Below are positions 1 to 7,751 of a stretch of DNA of 11,791 bases, piece by piece (position 1 is the stretch's first letter; the number at the start of each line of letters is the position of its first letter). The notes below the pieces were generated by a model. The model saw only the letters and a program-made list of their open reading frames with translations. It made no database searches and had not been told where the DNA came from. The DNA is taken from positions 1 through 11,791 of the forward strand of contig URGO01000101.1 of NCBI GenBank assembly GCA_900547435.1, written 5' to 3'. The DNA comes from an uncultured Parabacteroides sp. GTDB taxonomy: Bacteria; Bacteroidota; Bacteroidia; Bacteroidales; Tannerellaceae. Both the position numbers and the translations under genes were made by a program.

Positions 1-129
1 AACTACAATTTGATACTCCTAAATTGTGTTTTTTCAAAAATATTTCGTAATGTTGCATTTGCTGTTGGACTCTGCAACCATCTATAAAAAAGAATGCAGA
101 CTTTAATAGGTTCGTAATCAAACTTTAGT

Positions 130-137
130 TACCTTTG
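130..137 (+). promoter_or_regulatory. Predicted -7 promoter element of pnp
   Basis: TACCTTTG fits the Bacteroidetes -7 consensus TAnnTTTG exactly. It lies 31 bases before the first ATG of pnp, leaving a leader of roughly 25 nt that is A-rich and has no Shine-Dalgarno sequence, as is usual in this phylum. I do not see a convincing TTTG -33 box at the expected 19-21 bp upstream. The rest of 1-168 is AT-rich with no coding evidence. Confidence 0.6.
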
Positions 138-168
138 CGGCAATTTAGAAGAGAAATAATAAAAAGAA

Positions 169-2373
169 ATGATGCCTAATCCAATTAACAAGACGATCGA
201 GTTGGGTGATGGAAGGACAATCACCATCGAGACCGGGAAATTGGCGAAGCAGGCAGACGGTGCTGTTACCGTCCGCATGGGTAATACGGTGTTACTCGCT
301 ACTGTTTGTGCCGCAAAAGATGCAAATCCCGGGGTTGATTTTATGCCTTTGCAAGTAGAATACAAAGAAAAATTTTCTGCATTCGGGCGTTTCCAAGGAG
401 GTTTTACAAAGCGTGAAGGTAAAGCTTCTGATTATGAAATTCTGACAGCACGCTTGGTTGACCGTGCATTACGTCCATTATTCCCGGACAATTACCACGC
501 TGAAGTTTATGTCAATATCATATTGTTCTCTGCTGACGGTGAAGATATGCCAGATGCATTAGCAGGTTTGGCTGCTTCTGCGGCATTGGCTGTTTCCGAT
601 ATTCCGTTCAACGGCCCGATTTCGGAGGTGCGTGTTGCGCGTGTAGACGGAGAATTCATCATTAACCCGACATTTACACAGTTGGAAAAAGCTGACATCG
701 ACATCATGGTAGGTGCTACGTTAGACAACATCATGATGGTGGAAGGTGAGATGAATGAAGTTCAGGAATCAGAAATGCTTGATGCCATCAAGGCTGCACA
801 CGAGGCCATCAAGATTCAGTGCCAAGCACAGATGGAACTGATGGAAGCTTGTGGTAAGACCGTAAAACGTGAGTATTGCCACGAAGTCAATGACGATGAT
901 TTACGGAAAGATGTACATGATAAGTGCTATGACAAAGCATATGCCGTTGCAACATCAGGTACAGACAAGCATCAACGGGCAGATGCATTTGACGCCATTG
1001 TTGAAGAATACAAGTCTCAATTTACAGAAGAAGAACTGACTGATGAGAAAGTTGAGATGATTGACCGTTATTATCATGATGTAGAAAAAGAAGCTATGCG
1101 TCGTGCCATTCTGGACGAAGGCAAACGCTTGGATGGCCGTAAGACAACGGAAATCCGTCCAATCTGGATTGAAACAGATTGCCTGCCAGGTCCTCACGGT
1201 TCTGCTATTTTCACACGCGGTGAAACCCAATCCTTATCCACAGTTACATTAGGAACAAAAGATGACGAAAAGATTATTGACGATGTGTTGACACACGGCA
1301 AAGAACGCTTTTTGTTGCACTATAATTTCCCACCATTCTCAACCGGAGAAGCTAAGGCTCAGCGCGGAGTAGGTCGTCGTGAAATCGGTCACGGACATTT
1401 AGCTTGGCGTGCTCTGAAACGTATGATCCCGGAAAACTATCCGTATGTAGTACGCGTCATGTCTGATATTCTGGAATCAAACGGATCTTCGTCTATGGCG
1501 ACAGTATGTGCCGGGACATTGGCTTTGCGTGATGCCGGCGTCCCCATGAAGAAACCGGTATCGGGTATTGCTATGGGCTTGATTTCTGAAAATCATGGAA
1601 CAAACTATGCTATCTTGTCAGATATTCTAGGGGATGAAGACCACTTGGGAGATATGGACTTCAAGGTAACCGGCACCAAAGACGGTATCACGGCAACACA
1701 GATGGATATTAAGGTAGACGGCTTATCTTATGAAATATTAGAGAGAGCATTGGCACAAGCTCGCGAAGGACGTATGTATATTCTGAATAAGATTCTGGAA
1801 GCTCAACCGGAAGCTCGTCCTGACTTGAAGCCTCATGCTCCGCGTATCGAAACCCTGACTGTAGCGAAAGAGTTCATCGGTGCAATCATCGGCCCGGGCG
1901 GTAAGATTATTCAGGGCATTCAGGAAAAAACCGGTGCTACGATTTCTATTGAAGAGGTTGACGGTGTTGGTAATATCGAAATTTCGGCTGTCAATAAAGA
2001 AAGTATTGATGCGGCATTGCGTGCGATTAAGTCTATCGTAGCAGTTCCGGAAATCGGTGAAGTTTATGAAGGCAAAATTTCTTCTATCATGCCTTACGGC
2101 GCATTTGTGGAATTTATGCCGGGTAAAGACGGACTTTTGCACATCTCTGAAATCGATTGGAAACGCTTGGAAACAGTTGAACAGGCTGGTTTGAAAGAGG
2201 GAGATACGATTTCAGTGAAGTTAGTTGATATCGACCCGAAGACAGGTAAGTTCAAGTTGTCACACAAAGTGCTTATCCCGAAGCCAGAAGGTTATGATGA
2301 ACGCCCTATGCGAAGTGATCGTGGACCACGTCAAGGAAACGGACGCAACAACAATCATCATAACGGACATTAA
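169..2373 (+). CDS. pnp: Polynucleotide phosphorylase (PNPase)
   Basis: This exoribonuclease degrades RNA 3'-to-5' with phosphate, releasing nucleoside diphosphates, and acts as a cytoplasmic trimer in mRNA turnover. The 734-residue protein has the full family architecture: first RNase PH domain (about 15-150), helical linker (about 155-305), second RNase PH domain (about 312-545), KH domain with the GPGG loop at 575-578, and S1 domain from about 630. The GDEDHLGDMDFK block carries the catalytic residues D491, D497 and K499, matching E. coli D486, D492 and K494. A basic Asn/His-rich tail (about 715-734) makes it slightly longer than the 711-residue E. coli enzyme. Two consecutive ATGs at 169 and 172 are both possible starts. 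Unlike in E. coli, no rpsO gene lies in the 168 bases before it. It has its own promoter and terminator and is probably monocistronic. Confidence 0.98.
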   Translation: MMPNPINKTIELGDGRTITIETGKLAKQADGAVTVRMGNTVLLATVCAAKDANPGVDFMPLQVEYKEKFSAFGRFQGGFTKREGKASDYEILTARLVDRALRPLFPDNYHAEVYVNIILFSADGEDMPDALAGLAASAALAVSDIPFNGPISEVRVARVDGEFIINPTFTQLEKADIDIMVGATLDNIMMVEGEMNEVQESEMLDAIKAAHEAIKIQCQAQMELMEACGKTVKREYCHEVNDDDLRKDVHDKCYDKAYAVATSGTDKHQRADAFDAIVEEYKSQFTEEELTDEKVEMIDRYYHDVEKEAMRRAILDEGKRLDGRKTTEIRPIWIETDCLPGPHGSAIFTRGETQSLSTVTLGTKDDEKIIDDVLTHGKERFLLHYNFPPFSTGEAKAQRGVGRREIGHGHLAWRALKRMIPENYPYVVRVMSDILESNGSSSMATVCAGTLALRDAGVPMKKPVSGIAMGLISENHGTNYAILSDILGDEDHLGDMDFKVTGTKDGITATQMDIKVDGLSYEILERALAQAREGRMYILNKILEAQPEARPDLKPHAPRIETLTVAKEFIGAIIGPGGKIIQGIQEKTGATISIEEVDGVGNIEISAVNKESIDAALRAIKSIVAVPEIGEVYEGKISSIMPYGAFVEFMPGKDGLLHISEIDWKRLETVEQAGLKEGDTISVKLVDIDPKTGKFKLSHKVLIPKPEGYDERPMRSDRGPRQGNGRNNNHHNGH

Positions 2374-2407
2374 TCTGCTCTCGATAAAAATTTAACATAT
2401 CCGTTCT

Positions 2408-2453
2408 ATACGGAATCAATTAATCGGTAACGGTTGTTGATTCCGTATTTTTT
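2408..2453 (+). terminator. Intrinsic terminator of pnp, overlapping the convergent CDS end
   Basis: A perfect 12-bp stem is formed by ATACGGAATCAA (2408-2419) and TTGATTCCGTAT (2437-2448), with a 17-nt loop. A run of T follows to 2453, so on the plus strand this is a strong Rho-independent terminator 35 bases after the pnp stop. The loop and right arm lie inside the last codons of the minus-strand S41 peptidase gene, and its stop codon (2420-2422) is in the loop. Read from the minus strand the stem is not directly followed by a T-run, so it should act mainly on pnp. Confidence 0.85.
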
Positions 2454-3469
2454 GTTTCATCCCCCTCCATTTGTTTCAATAACTCTATAGCTTTTTCCAC
2501 GATGGTGTCTATGCCATTCCATAAATCCTCATCAGTAATAGCTACTGGGATATCCGGATCAATACCGAATTCCGTCAATTGTTTATTTTCATCCAACATA
2601 GGACAAGCCGAAAATCGCACAGTCCAACCATTCGGAAGTTCTGAGGTAAAAGGGAAACCACTTCCTCCACCCGTACGGTCACCCATAATGGTTACGTGGG
2701 GAAAGATACGCATCTTTTGAACAAAATCGTTTGCAGCGCTATAACAATGACGGTTTGTCAAAACTATGGTTGGACGAAGCCACCGTATATACGCCGAAGG
2801 TTCTAATTCAATCGGATAAGGTTCGGAAAAATCATCATGACCTTTACCGGTTTTGTGTTGCATATAACCGACCGATGTGGTCTCTTCGATAAAACGGGAC
2901 GCAAAACGTTCAGCATAATTCAAAGCACCTCCCCCATTATTCCGAATATCAATGATTAATCCTTTGCAATCCTTAAAATAATAAAACATATAATCCAAAT
3001 TACTCTCACTTATTCCACTGGAGAAACTCGAGTAACGGACATACCCAATCTGGTCGTCTGCCATTTTTTTATATTCCAATCCTCCCGCTATCTTATAATC
3101 CTTTCCCAAATATTCCTCATTCAATTCTTCATAAAAATTAGCCGGATAATCCTGGTACCAATCCCAATAGCGTGCCACATCAAAACTGGAATAAAGATTC
3201 GTATGCCCATCTTTGAGTTCAGCCAGCATATCTGCCAGAACATCAAACAGAGCATATTGGCTCATCGTATCGGATATTTGTACAGAATAACGGTCATATA
3301 CCTCATTCCAATCTACCTCCTTATAGGAAAAGAAGCAATAATTCTCATCCAATATTTTCCACAAAGCCTCAAAATTCTCCCGGGAATTAGTCGTATATTC
3401 GTCTACACCTTTACAAGAGTAGAGCGACGGGAGGACAGTCAATAATATTCCTATCAGCAGGTGTTTCAT
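2420..3469 (-). CDS. S41 family peptidase, predicted lipoprotein
   Basis: This is a 349-residue predicted cell-envelope serine peptidase of the S41 (C-terminal processing / tricorn-like) family. The N-terminus is a lipoprotein signal: a hydrophobic stretch from residue 4, then lipobox LYSC with the lipidated cysteine at C19. An N-terminal helical region (about 27-95) includes the conserved LKDGHTN block at 85-91. The catalytic core follows, with DIRNNGGG at 174-181 and the nucleophile motif CYSAAND with S244. A glycine-rich loop, DRTGGGSG, is at 264-271. I see no PDZ domain of the kind found in CtpA/Prc proteases. The tail (about 335-349) is polar and Thr-rich. It is the last gene of the minus-strand unit, 37 bases after the DUF3316-like gene, and its 3' end lies within the pnp terminator hairpin. 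The substrate is unknown. Confidence 0.9.
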   Translation of the reverse strand: MKHLLIGILLTVLPSLYSCKGVDEYTTNSRENFEALWKILDENYCFFSYKEVDWNEVYDRYSVQISDTMSQYALFDVLADMLAELKDGHTNLYSSFDVARYWDWYQDYPANFYEELNEEYLGKDYKIAGGLEYKKMADDQIGYVRYSSFSSGISESNLDYMFYYFKDCKGLIIDIRNNGGGALNYAERFASRFIEETTSVGYMQHKTGKGHDDFSEPYPIELEPSAYIRWLRPTIVLTNRHCYSAANDFVQKMRIFPHVTIMGDRTGGGSGFPFTSELPNGWTVRFSACPMLDENKQLTEFGIDPDIPVAITDEDLWNGIDTIVEKAIELLKQMEGDETKNTESTTVTD

Positions 3470-3506
3470 TATTACTTATACCTTGAAAACTAAAAGACTC
3501 ATAAAC

Positions 3507-4364
3507 TTAATAATATGCACTTTTATACCGGATTTTCCGGTCATGTTTGCCACCGAAAACAACAAATTCTTTGACAAATCCAATAACAAATGAATTTGAA
3601 AGAATATGACTTCGTATTCCATTTACATTCAAATAATACAAGCTATTCAAATACCCCGCCCGGAACGTGAATTTACCAATGGGAAAGTCAACAGTCAAGT
3701 AGTTCTTCATCGCTTGTTTGTTATGAATAGAGGTAAAAGGAACCACCCCAGAACAATTTCCACGGCTGAATATCTCATAATAAGATTGCCCCGCATGTGG
3801 AGAAAACAGAATGCCGGCAAAAGGTATTTCGAATTGGTATCGGAATGTCAACGGATAATTACGGAGACGAAGGTTATAAAGCGCCATTGCTGAAACATTC
3901 AAATCCAAGTCAGCCTTAGCGGATGCAGGATTATTGCTTGAACGTGTATAATAGATAAAACCTAACATCGCATGAAGAGAAGCTCCGGTTAACACCTTCA
4001 AATCAGGCAATGGTTCGAATCGGTAATGATAGCCTAACGTATAATCGACAAAACCATTCAGCGCGCGAGTCGTACCGGCCTCATTCCCTGTGGAAGAAAC
4101 GTCCACATTGACTATTTGCTGTCGTGAAATCCGGTGGTCTGCAAGACGGGTAATTTTCATCCGTTCATCCAATACTCGTATCCCCCACCCTTTATAAGGA
4201 ATCCGACTACTCGGAGTCAAATAGGTATCCATCAAATTATATCCACCGATACCGAACAGCGTAGCAGCATTCACGGGATAGGATTCCTTATCCGATTGGG
4301 CATGTAAAATAGTGCCACACACACAAAGCATGACAGCTTTTATGTATAGTCGACGCCACAACAT
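3507..4364 (-). CDS. DUF3316-like predicted outer-membrane beta-barrel protein
   Basis: The function of this 285-residue protein is unknown. An N-terminal signal peptide is clear: basic n-region WRRLYIK, hydrophobic core, and probable cleavage after A22 (HA|Q). The rest alternates short aromatic and glycine-containing strands and ends in aromatic residues (SAYY), which suggests a small outer-membrane beta-barrel. The overall pattern resembles the DUF3316 proteins of Bacteroidales; that family name is from memory of the family's look, not a search. The ATG at 4364 overlaps the stop codon of the topoisomerase gene as TGATG, so it is probably translated by termination-reinitiation from the parC message. 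I chose this start over the internal M12 because it supplies the positively charged n-region of the signal peptide. Confidence 0.75.
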   Translation of the reverse strand: MLWRRLYIKAVMLCVCGTILHAQSDKESYPVNAATLFGIGGYNLMDTYLTPSSRIPYKGWGIRVLDERMKITRLADHRISRQQIVNVDVSSTGNEAGTTRALNGFVDYTLGYHYRFEPLPDLKVLTGASLHAMLGFIYYTRSSNNPASAKADLDLNVSAMALYNLRLRNYPLTFRYQFEIPFAGILFSPHAGQSYYEIFSRGNCSGVVPFTSIHNKQAMKNYLTVDFPIGKFTFRAGYLNSLYYLNVNGIRSHILSNSFVIGFVKEFVVFGGKHDRKIRYKSAYY

Positions 4365-7096
4365 CAGTCATCAAACAATTTCATTTGTCCCACAATCTGA
4401 TCCCGCAAATCCTCCGGATTATCCTCTGAGTCATGCGTTCTTTCGTCCATTTCTTCCGGATTATCTTCCGTCTCCTGGGGCTTTTCCTCTGGTTCAGGGA
4501 AACGAGTTGGTTCCAACTCATTGACCGTTTCTACCTGATAGTTGGTCAAACGTTTACCTTTTGCCTTAAAACTCTTGAGCATGACAAACTCTTCAGCATC
4601 AACCACCAAAGGCGGACGGAAAGCATCATTCCCTCCGAATACAATTTCCATACGGGGGTAATATTCGTCCGTCAGTAAATACAACTGGCTTTTCGGATTA
4701 TCGCCTAATATATTTCTTCGTGTATTTCCGCTTTCCAGTTGGAATCGTTTCAAGTAAGCATACTTCTGATCAGCATCGTAAAATGCCAGAGTCCAAATTT
4801 TATTTGGAGAAAATTTTTCGATAATCAGAATATCCTTCTCGTAGTGATTGCTCAAATCAAAATTGGTGGTATAAAACTCTCCGTTCCGACGAATAACCAA
4901 AATCAGATCTTCACTCTGGAACTCACCCAACTCTTCTCCTCGTCCGTCATAATTGAGTCGAAGCACATCCCAATCAAACCATACCATACGACCGCCCAGC
5001 GTAGAACTACCACGCTGTTTCAAAGAAACCTTGTGAATTTCGGCTTTCGTCAGAATATTACCTATCGAACCACGGCTCTTAATAGAGACGTAACTGAAAT
5101 CTTTCTCGAACACCAGCAATTTCTGGCGGGGTTTCGGTTTCAGAATAATCTTTACGGTTTCAGCTTCGCCATTTGCATTCGCGCTAAAATAAAGAATACG
5201 CGAATCCGGTGTCCCTTTGGTCAAAGTATATTCCCGGTCACGGCTAATAGCTGTAATGGCAAACCGTTTAATGTAATTCGGGCCTACTTTACCATCCCGA
5301 TAAATCACATTATAAATCGTACGGCTGTCATTTCGCTTGAATACATTAAGATAAAGAATATCTTTCCCGACAAACATCTTATCGGCAACCTTCACAATCT
5401 TATATATTCCCGAACGATAAAAGATAATAATATCATCAATATCCGAACAATTACATACAAATTCGTCTTTCTTCAAAGAGGTTCCTATAAAGCCCTCCGA
5501 GCGATTGATATAAAGTTTTTCGTTGGCCTCCACCACCTTAGTCGCTTCAATCGTATCAAAATTACGAATTTCTGTCAGACGCGGATAATTCTTCCCGTAC
5601 TTTTCTTTCAAGAGAGCAAACCAACGGATTGTGTAATCTACAATATGAGCCAGATGATCCTTTATTTGCGCTATATCCGACTGCATTTGACGGATCTGCT
5701 CATCGCATTTATTGGAGTTAAATTTTAAGATGCGCCCCATTTTGATTTCCATCAGTTTCAGAATATCATCCCGCGTCACCGCACGAATCAATTTTGGCTT
5801 AAAAGGTTCCAAACGAGAGTCAATATGCCCGACCGCCTCATCCATGGAAGCAGCTTGCTCAAATTCGCGGTCTTTATAAATACGTTCCTCAATAAAGATT
5901 TTTTCCAAAGAAGAGAAAAACAACGACTCTTCCAGTTCTCCTTTCTCAATCTCCAACTCCCAGCGCAACAAAGAAAGGGTATTATCCGCTGAATGGCGCA
6001 ACACATCACTTACTGTCAGGAAATGCGGTTTGTCGTCCTTGATTACACAACAATTCGGAGAGATGCTGATTTCGCAATCCGTAAAAGCATATAGCGCATC
6101 AATGGTCTTATCTGAAGAGACACCGGGTGCCAAATGGACTAGAATCTCCACATTCTTTGCCGTATTGTCATCCACCTTTTTAATCTTGATTTTCCCCTTT
6201 TCGTTGGCTTTTAGGATTGATTCGATGATAGAAGAAGTGGTTCGCCCGTAAGGTATTTCGGAAATCACCAACGTCTTATTATCCAATTTGCTGATTTTGG
6301 CACGTACTTTCACCGAACCGCCTCGCTCTCCATCGTTGTATTTGCTGACATCAATGTAACCTCCGGTCTGAAAGTCCGGATATAAAACGAAATTTTCTCC
6401 TTTCAGGTAGGCTATCGAAGCATCCAGCAATTCATTGAAATTGTGCGGTAATATCTTGGAAGAGAGACCGACGGCGATACCCTCTACACCTTGCGCCAAA
6501 AGCAAAGGGAATTTCACCGGAAGAGTCACCGGTTCGCGATTACGGCCATCGTAAGAAGCCTGCCAAAGGGTAGTCTTGGGATTGAATACCGTTTCTAAAG
6601 CAAACTTGGAAAGGCGCGCTTCAATGTAACGAGGCGCCGCTGCACTGTCACCAGTCAATATATTTCCCCAGTTTCCCTGACAATCAACCAACAAGTCTTT
6701 TTGTCCTAATTGTACTAACGCGTCACCGATTGAAGCATCGCCATGCGGATGAAATTGCATCGTATGCCCTACAATATTGGCTACTTTATTATAACGCCCG
6801 TCGTCCAAACGCTTCATCGAATGAAGTATTCGGCGTTGCACCGGCTTAAGTCCGTCATTAATATGCGGGACAGCACGCTCCAAAATTACATAAGAGGCGT
6901 AATCCAGAAACCAGCTTTGATACATTCCGGAAAGATGATGGGTAATCCGGTCTGCATTTTTATCCGGCACCCGATATTCCGAATGGTCCCGCGTGTCGGG
7001 CGCATCGTCCGTAGTCTGTAGCTTTTCGGATGTGTTATCTTCTTCTGACTGATTGTCTTGTGATGTTATATTATCGTCTAAATCTTCCGGTCTCAT
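4364..7096 (-). CDS. parC: DNA topoisomerase IV subunit A (ParC-type)
   Basis: This 910-residue type IIA topoisomerase breakage-reunion subunit would decatenate chromosomes together with a ParE partner, which is not in this window. The N-terminal core has DGLKPVQRRIL (81-91), the HPHGD helix (116-120) and the catalytic tyrosine Y157 in APRYIEARLS. A tower/coiled-coil region follows (about 380-500), then a divergent C-terminal domain (about 530-850). The gyrase-specific GyrA box QRRGGKG is not seen, which supports topoisomerase IV rather than gyrase. Both ends carry acidic low-complexity extensions (about 5-40 and 860-903). At the position of E. coli ParC Ser80 / GyrA Ser83 the residue is Ala (A121); the acidic partner is kept as D125. 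It is the first gene of a minus-strand unit, with a candidate promoter at 7145-7177. Confidence 0.95.
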   Translation of the reverse strand: MRPEDLDDNITSQDNQSEEDNTSEKLQTTDDAPDTRDHSEYRVPDKNADRITHHLSGMYQSWFLDYASYVILERAVPHINDGLKPVQRRILHSMKRLDDGRYNKVANIVGHTMQFHPHGDASIGDALVQLGQKDLLVDCQGNWGNILTGDSAAAPRYIEARLSKFALETVFNPKTTLWQASYDGRNREPVTLPVKFPLLLAQGVEGIAVGLSSKILPHNFNELLDASIAYLKGENFVLYPDFQTGGYIDVSKYNDGERGGSVKVRAKISKLDNKTLVISEIPYGRTTSSIIESILKANEKGKIKIKKVDDNTAKNVEILVHLAPGVSSDKTIDALYAFTDCEISISPNCCVIKDDKPHFLTVSDVLRHSADNTLSLLRWELEIEKGELEESLFFSSLEKIFIEERIYKDREFEQAASMDEAVGHIDSRLEPFKPKLIRAVTRDDILKLMEIKMGRILKFNSNKCDEQIRQMQSDIAQIKDHLAHIVDYTIRWFALLKEKYGKNYPRLTEIRNFDTIEATKVVEANEKLYINRSEGFIGTSLKKDEFVCNCSDIDDIIIFYRSGIYKIVKVADKMFVGKDILYLNVFKRNDSRTIYNVIYRDGKVGPNYIKRFAITAISRDREYTLTKGTPDSRILYFSANANGEAETVKIILKPKPRQKLLVFEKDFSYVSIKSRGSIGNILTKAEIHKVSLKQRGSSTLGGRMVWFDWDVLRLNYDGRGEELGEFQSEDLILVIRRNGEFYTTNFDLSNHYEKDILIIEKFSPNKIWTLAFYDADQKYAYLKRFQLESGNTRRNILGDNPKSQLYLLTDEYYPRMEIVFGGNDAFRPPLVVDAEEFVMLKSFKAKGKRLTNYQVETVNELEPTRFPEPEEKPQETEDNPEEMDERTHDSEDNPEDLRDQIVGQMKLFDD

Positions 7097-7144
7097 ATAT
7101 CTTTCCGATGTTCCTTCTTATTTCTACCTGAGCAAAATTCGGTG

Positions 7145-7177
7145 TAAATATACGAAATTCTTCTTATATTTGGCGAA
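7145..7177 (-). promoter_or_regulatory. Candidate promoter of the parC unit
   Basis: On the minus strand, TATATTTA (7152-7145) differs at one position from the TAnnTTTG -7 consensus. TTCG (7177-7174) lies 21 bp upstream, where a TTTG -33 box is expected. The start codon at 7096 is about 49 bases after the -7 box. Both boxes are imperfect, so this is only a candidate. It is interleaved with the promoter of the divergent acetyltransferase gene. Confidence 0.4.
7165..7172 (+). promoter_or_regulatory. Predicted -7 promoter element of the GNAT gene unit
   Basis: TATATTTG matches the TAnnTTTG consensus exactly and lies 26 bases before the ATG at 7199. No clear TTTG is present 19-21 bp upstream. 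The leader is A/T-rich without a Shine-Dalgarno sequence. It probably drives the three-gene unit 7199-10437. Confidence 0.55.
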
Positions 7178-7198
7178 AAAATCAAATTAGATTCGATT

Positions 7199-7735
7199 AT
7201 GATAGCTTTAAGAAGAATTACAAGTACCGATGATTCCACGTGGAACAGACTGATGACGCTTTACAACGAGTCATTTCCTCCGGAAGAGAGAAGAGCGGTT
7301 CATCAATTGGAACAGATGCTGGCCATCGTTCCGGAAATGTTTTTTAATGCAGTAGAAGAGAATGGCCTCCTTTGCGGATTGGCGTCTTACTGGGACTTAG
7401 GTGATTTCTACTATATGGAACATCTGGCCGTATTTCCGGAAATGCGGAACCGGAAGATTGGTCAACAAATTTTAGCCTATTGGAAAGAGCATTTGAACAA
7501 ACCGCAGCTTTTGGAAGTAGAGCCGGCCGTGGAGGAGATGGCTTGCCGACGAATCGGCTTTTACGAGCGGAACGGTTATAAAGTGCTGTATAAAGACTAT
7601 GTGCAACCTTCATACACGACAAACGAAGAGGCTTGTCCGCTTTGGATTATGGGTACGGCCGATTGTCCGGAAATAGAAACGTATATCGAACGGATAAAAG
7701 AGATTGTGTACCGCCGTCCGCGTGCATTAATGTAA
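7199..7735 (+). CDS. GNAT family N-acetyltransferase
   Basis: This 178-residue protein is predicted to transfer an acetyl group from acetyl-CoA to an unidentified amine in the cytoplasm. The GNAT fold shows in order: the FPPEER segment (26-31) common in this subgroup, a beta-strand with EHLAVFPEMRNRKIGQQIL (74-92) forming motif A and the pyrophosphate-binding loop (RKIGQQ, 85-90), LLEVEP (104-109), and the motif B helix RIGFYERNGY (118-127). No signal peptide or membrane segment is present. The gene is the first of a plus-strand unit and is followed after 16 bases by a lipoprotein gene. The substrate cannot be read from the sequence. Confidence 0.9.
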   Translation: MIALRRITSTDDSTWNRLMTLYNESFPPEERRAVHQLEQMLAIVPEMFFNAVEENGLLCGLASYWDLGDFYYMEHLAVFPEMRNRKIGQQILAYWKEHLNKPQLLEVEPAVEEMACRRIGFYERNGYKVLYKDYVQPSYTTNEEACPLWIMGTADCPEIETYIERIKEIVYRRPRALM

Positions 7736-7751
7736 TACCGGATATCGTCAG

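Noticed and set aside
49..96. GTTGCA...TGCAAC inverted repeat upstream of pnp as an RNase III autoregulation hairpin
   Set aside because: The arms are 6 bp with a long loop and lie upstream of the predicted transcription start, so they would not be in the pnp leader.
4739..5728. A 329-codon open frame on the plus strand
   Set aside because: It lies entirely antisense to the well-supported topoisomerase IV gene, has no recognisable domain, and its length follows from the codon use of the gene opposite.
4364..7096. GyrA instead of topoisomerase IV subunit A
   Set aside because: The GyrA box is not found, and the C-terminal half is divergent with an acidic tail, which fits the ParC type of this phylum.
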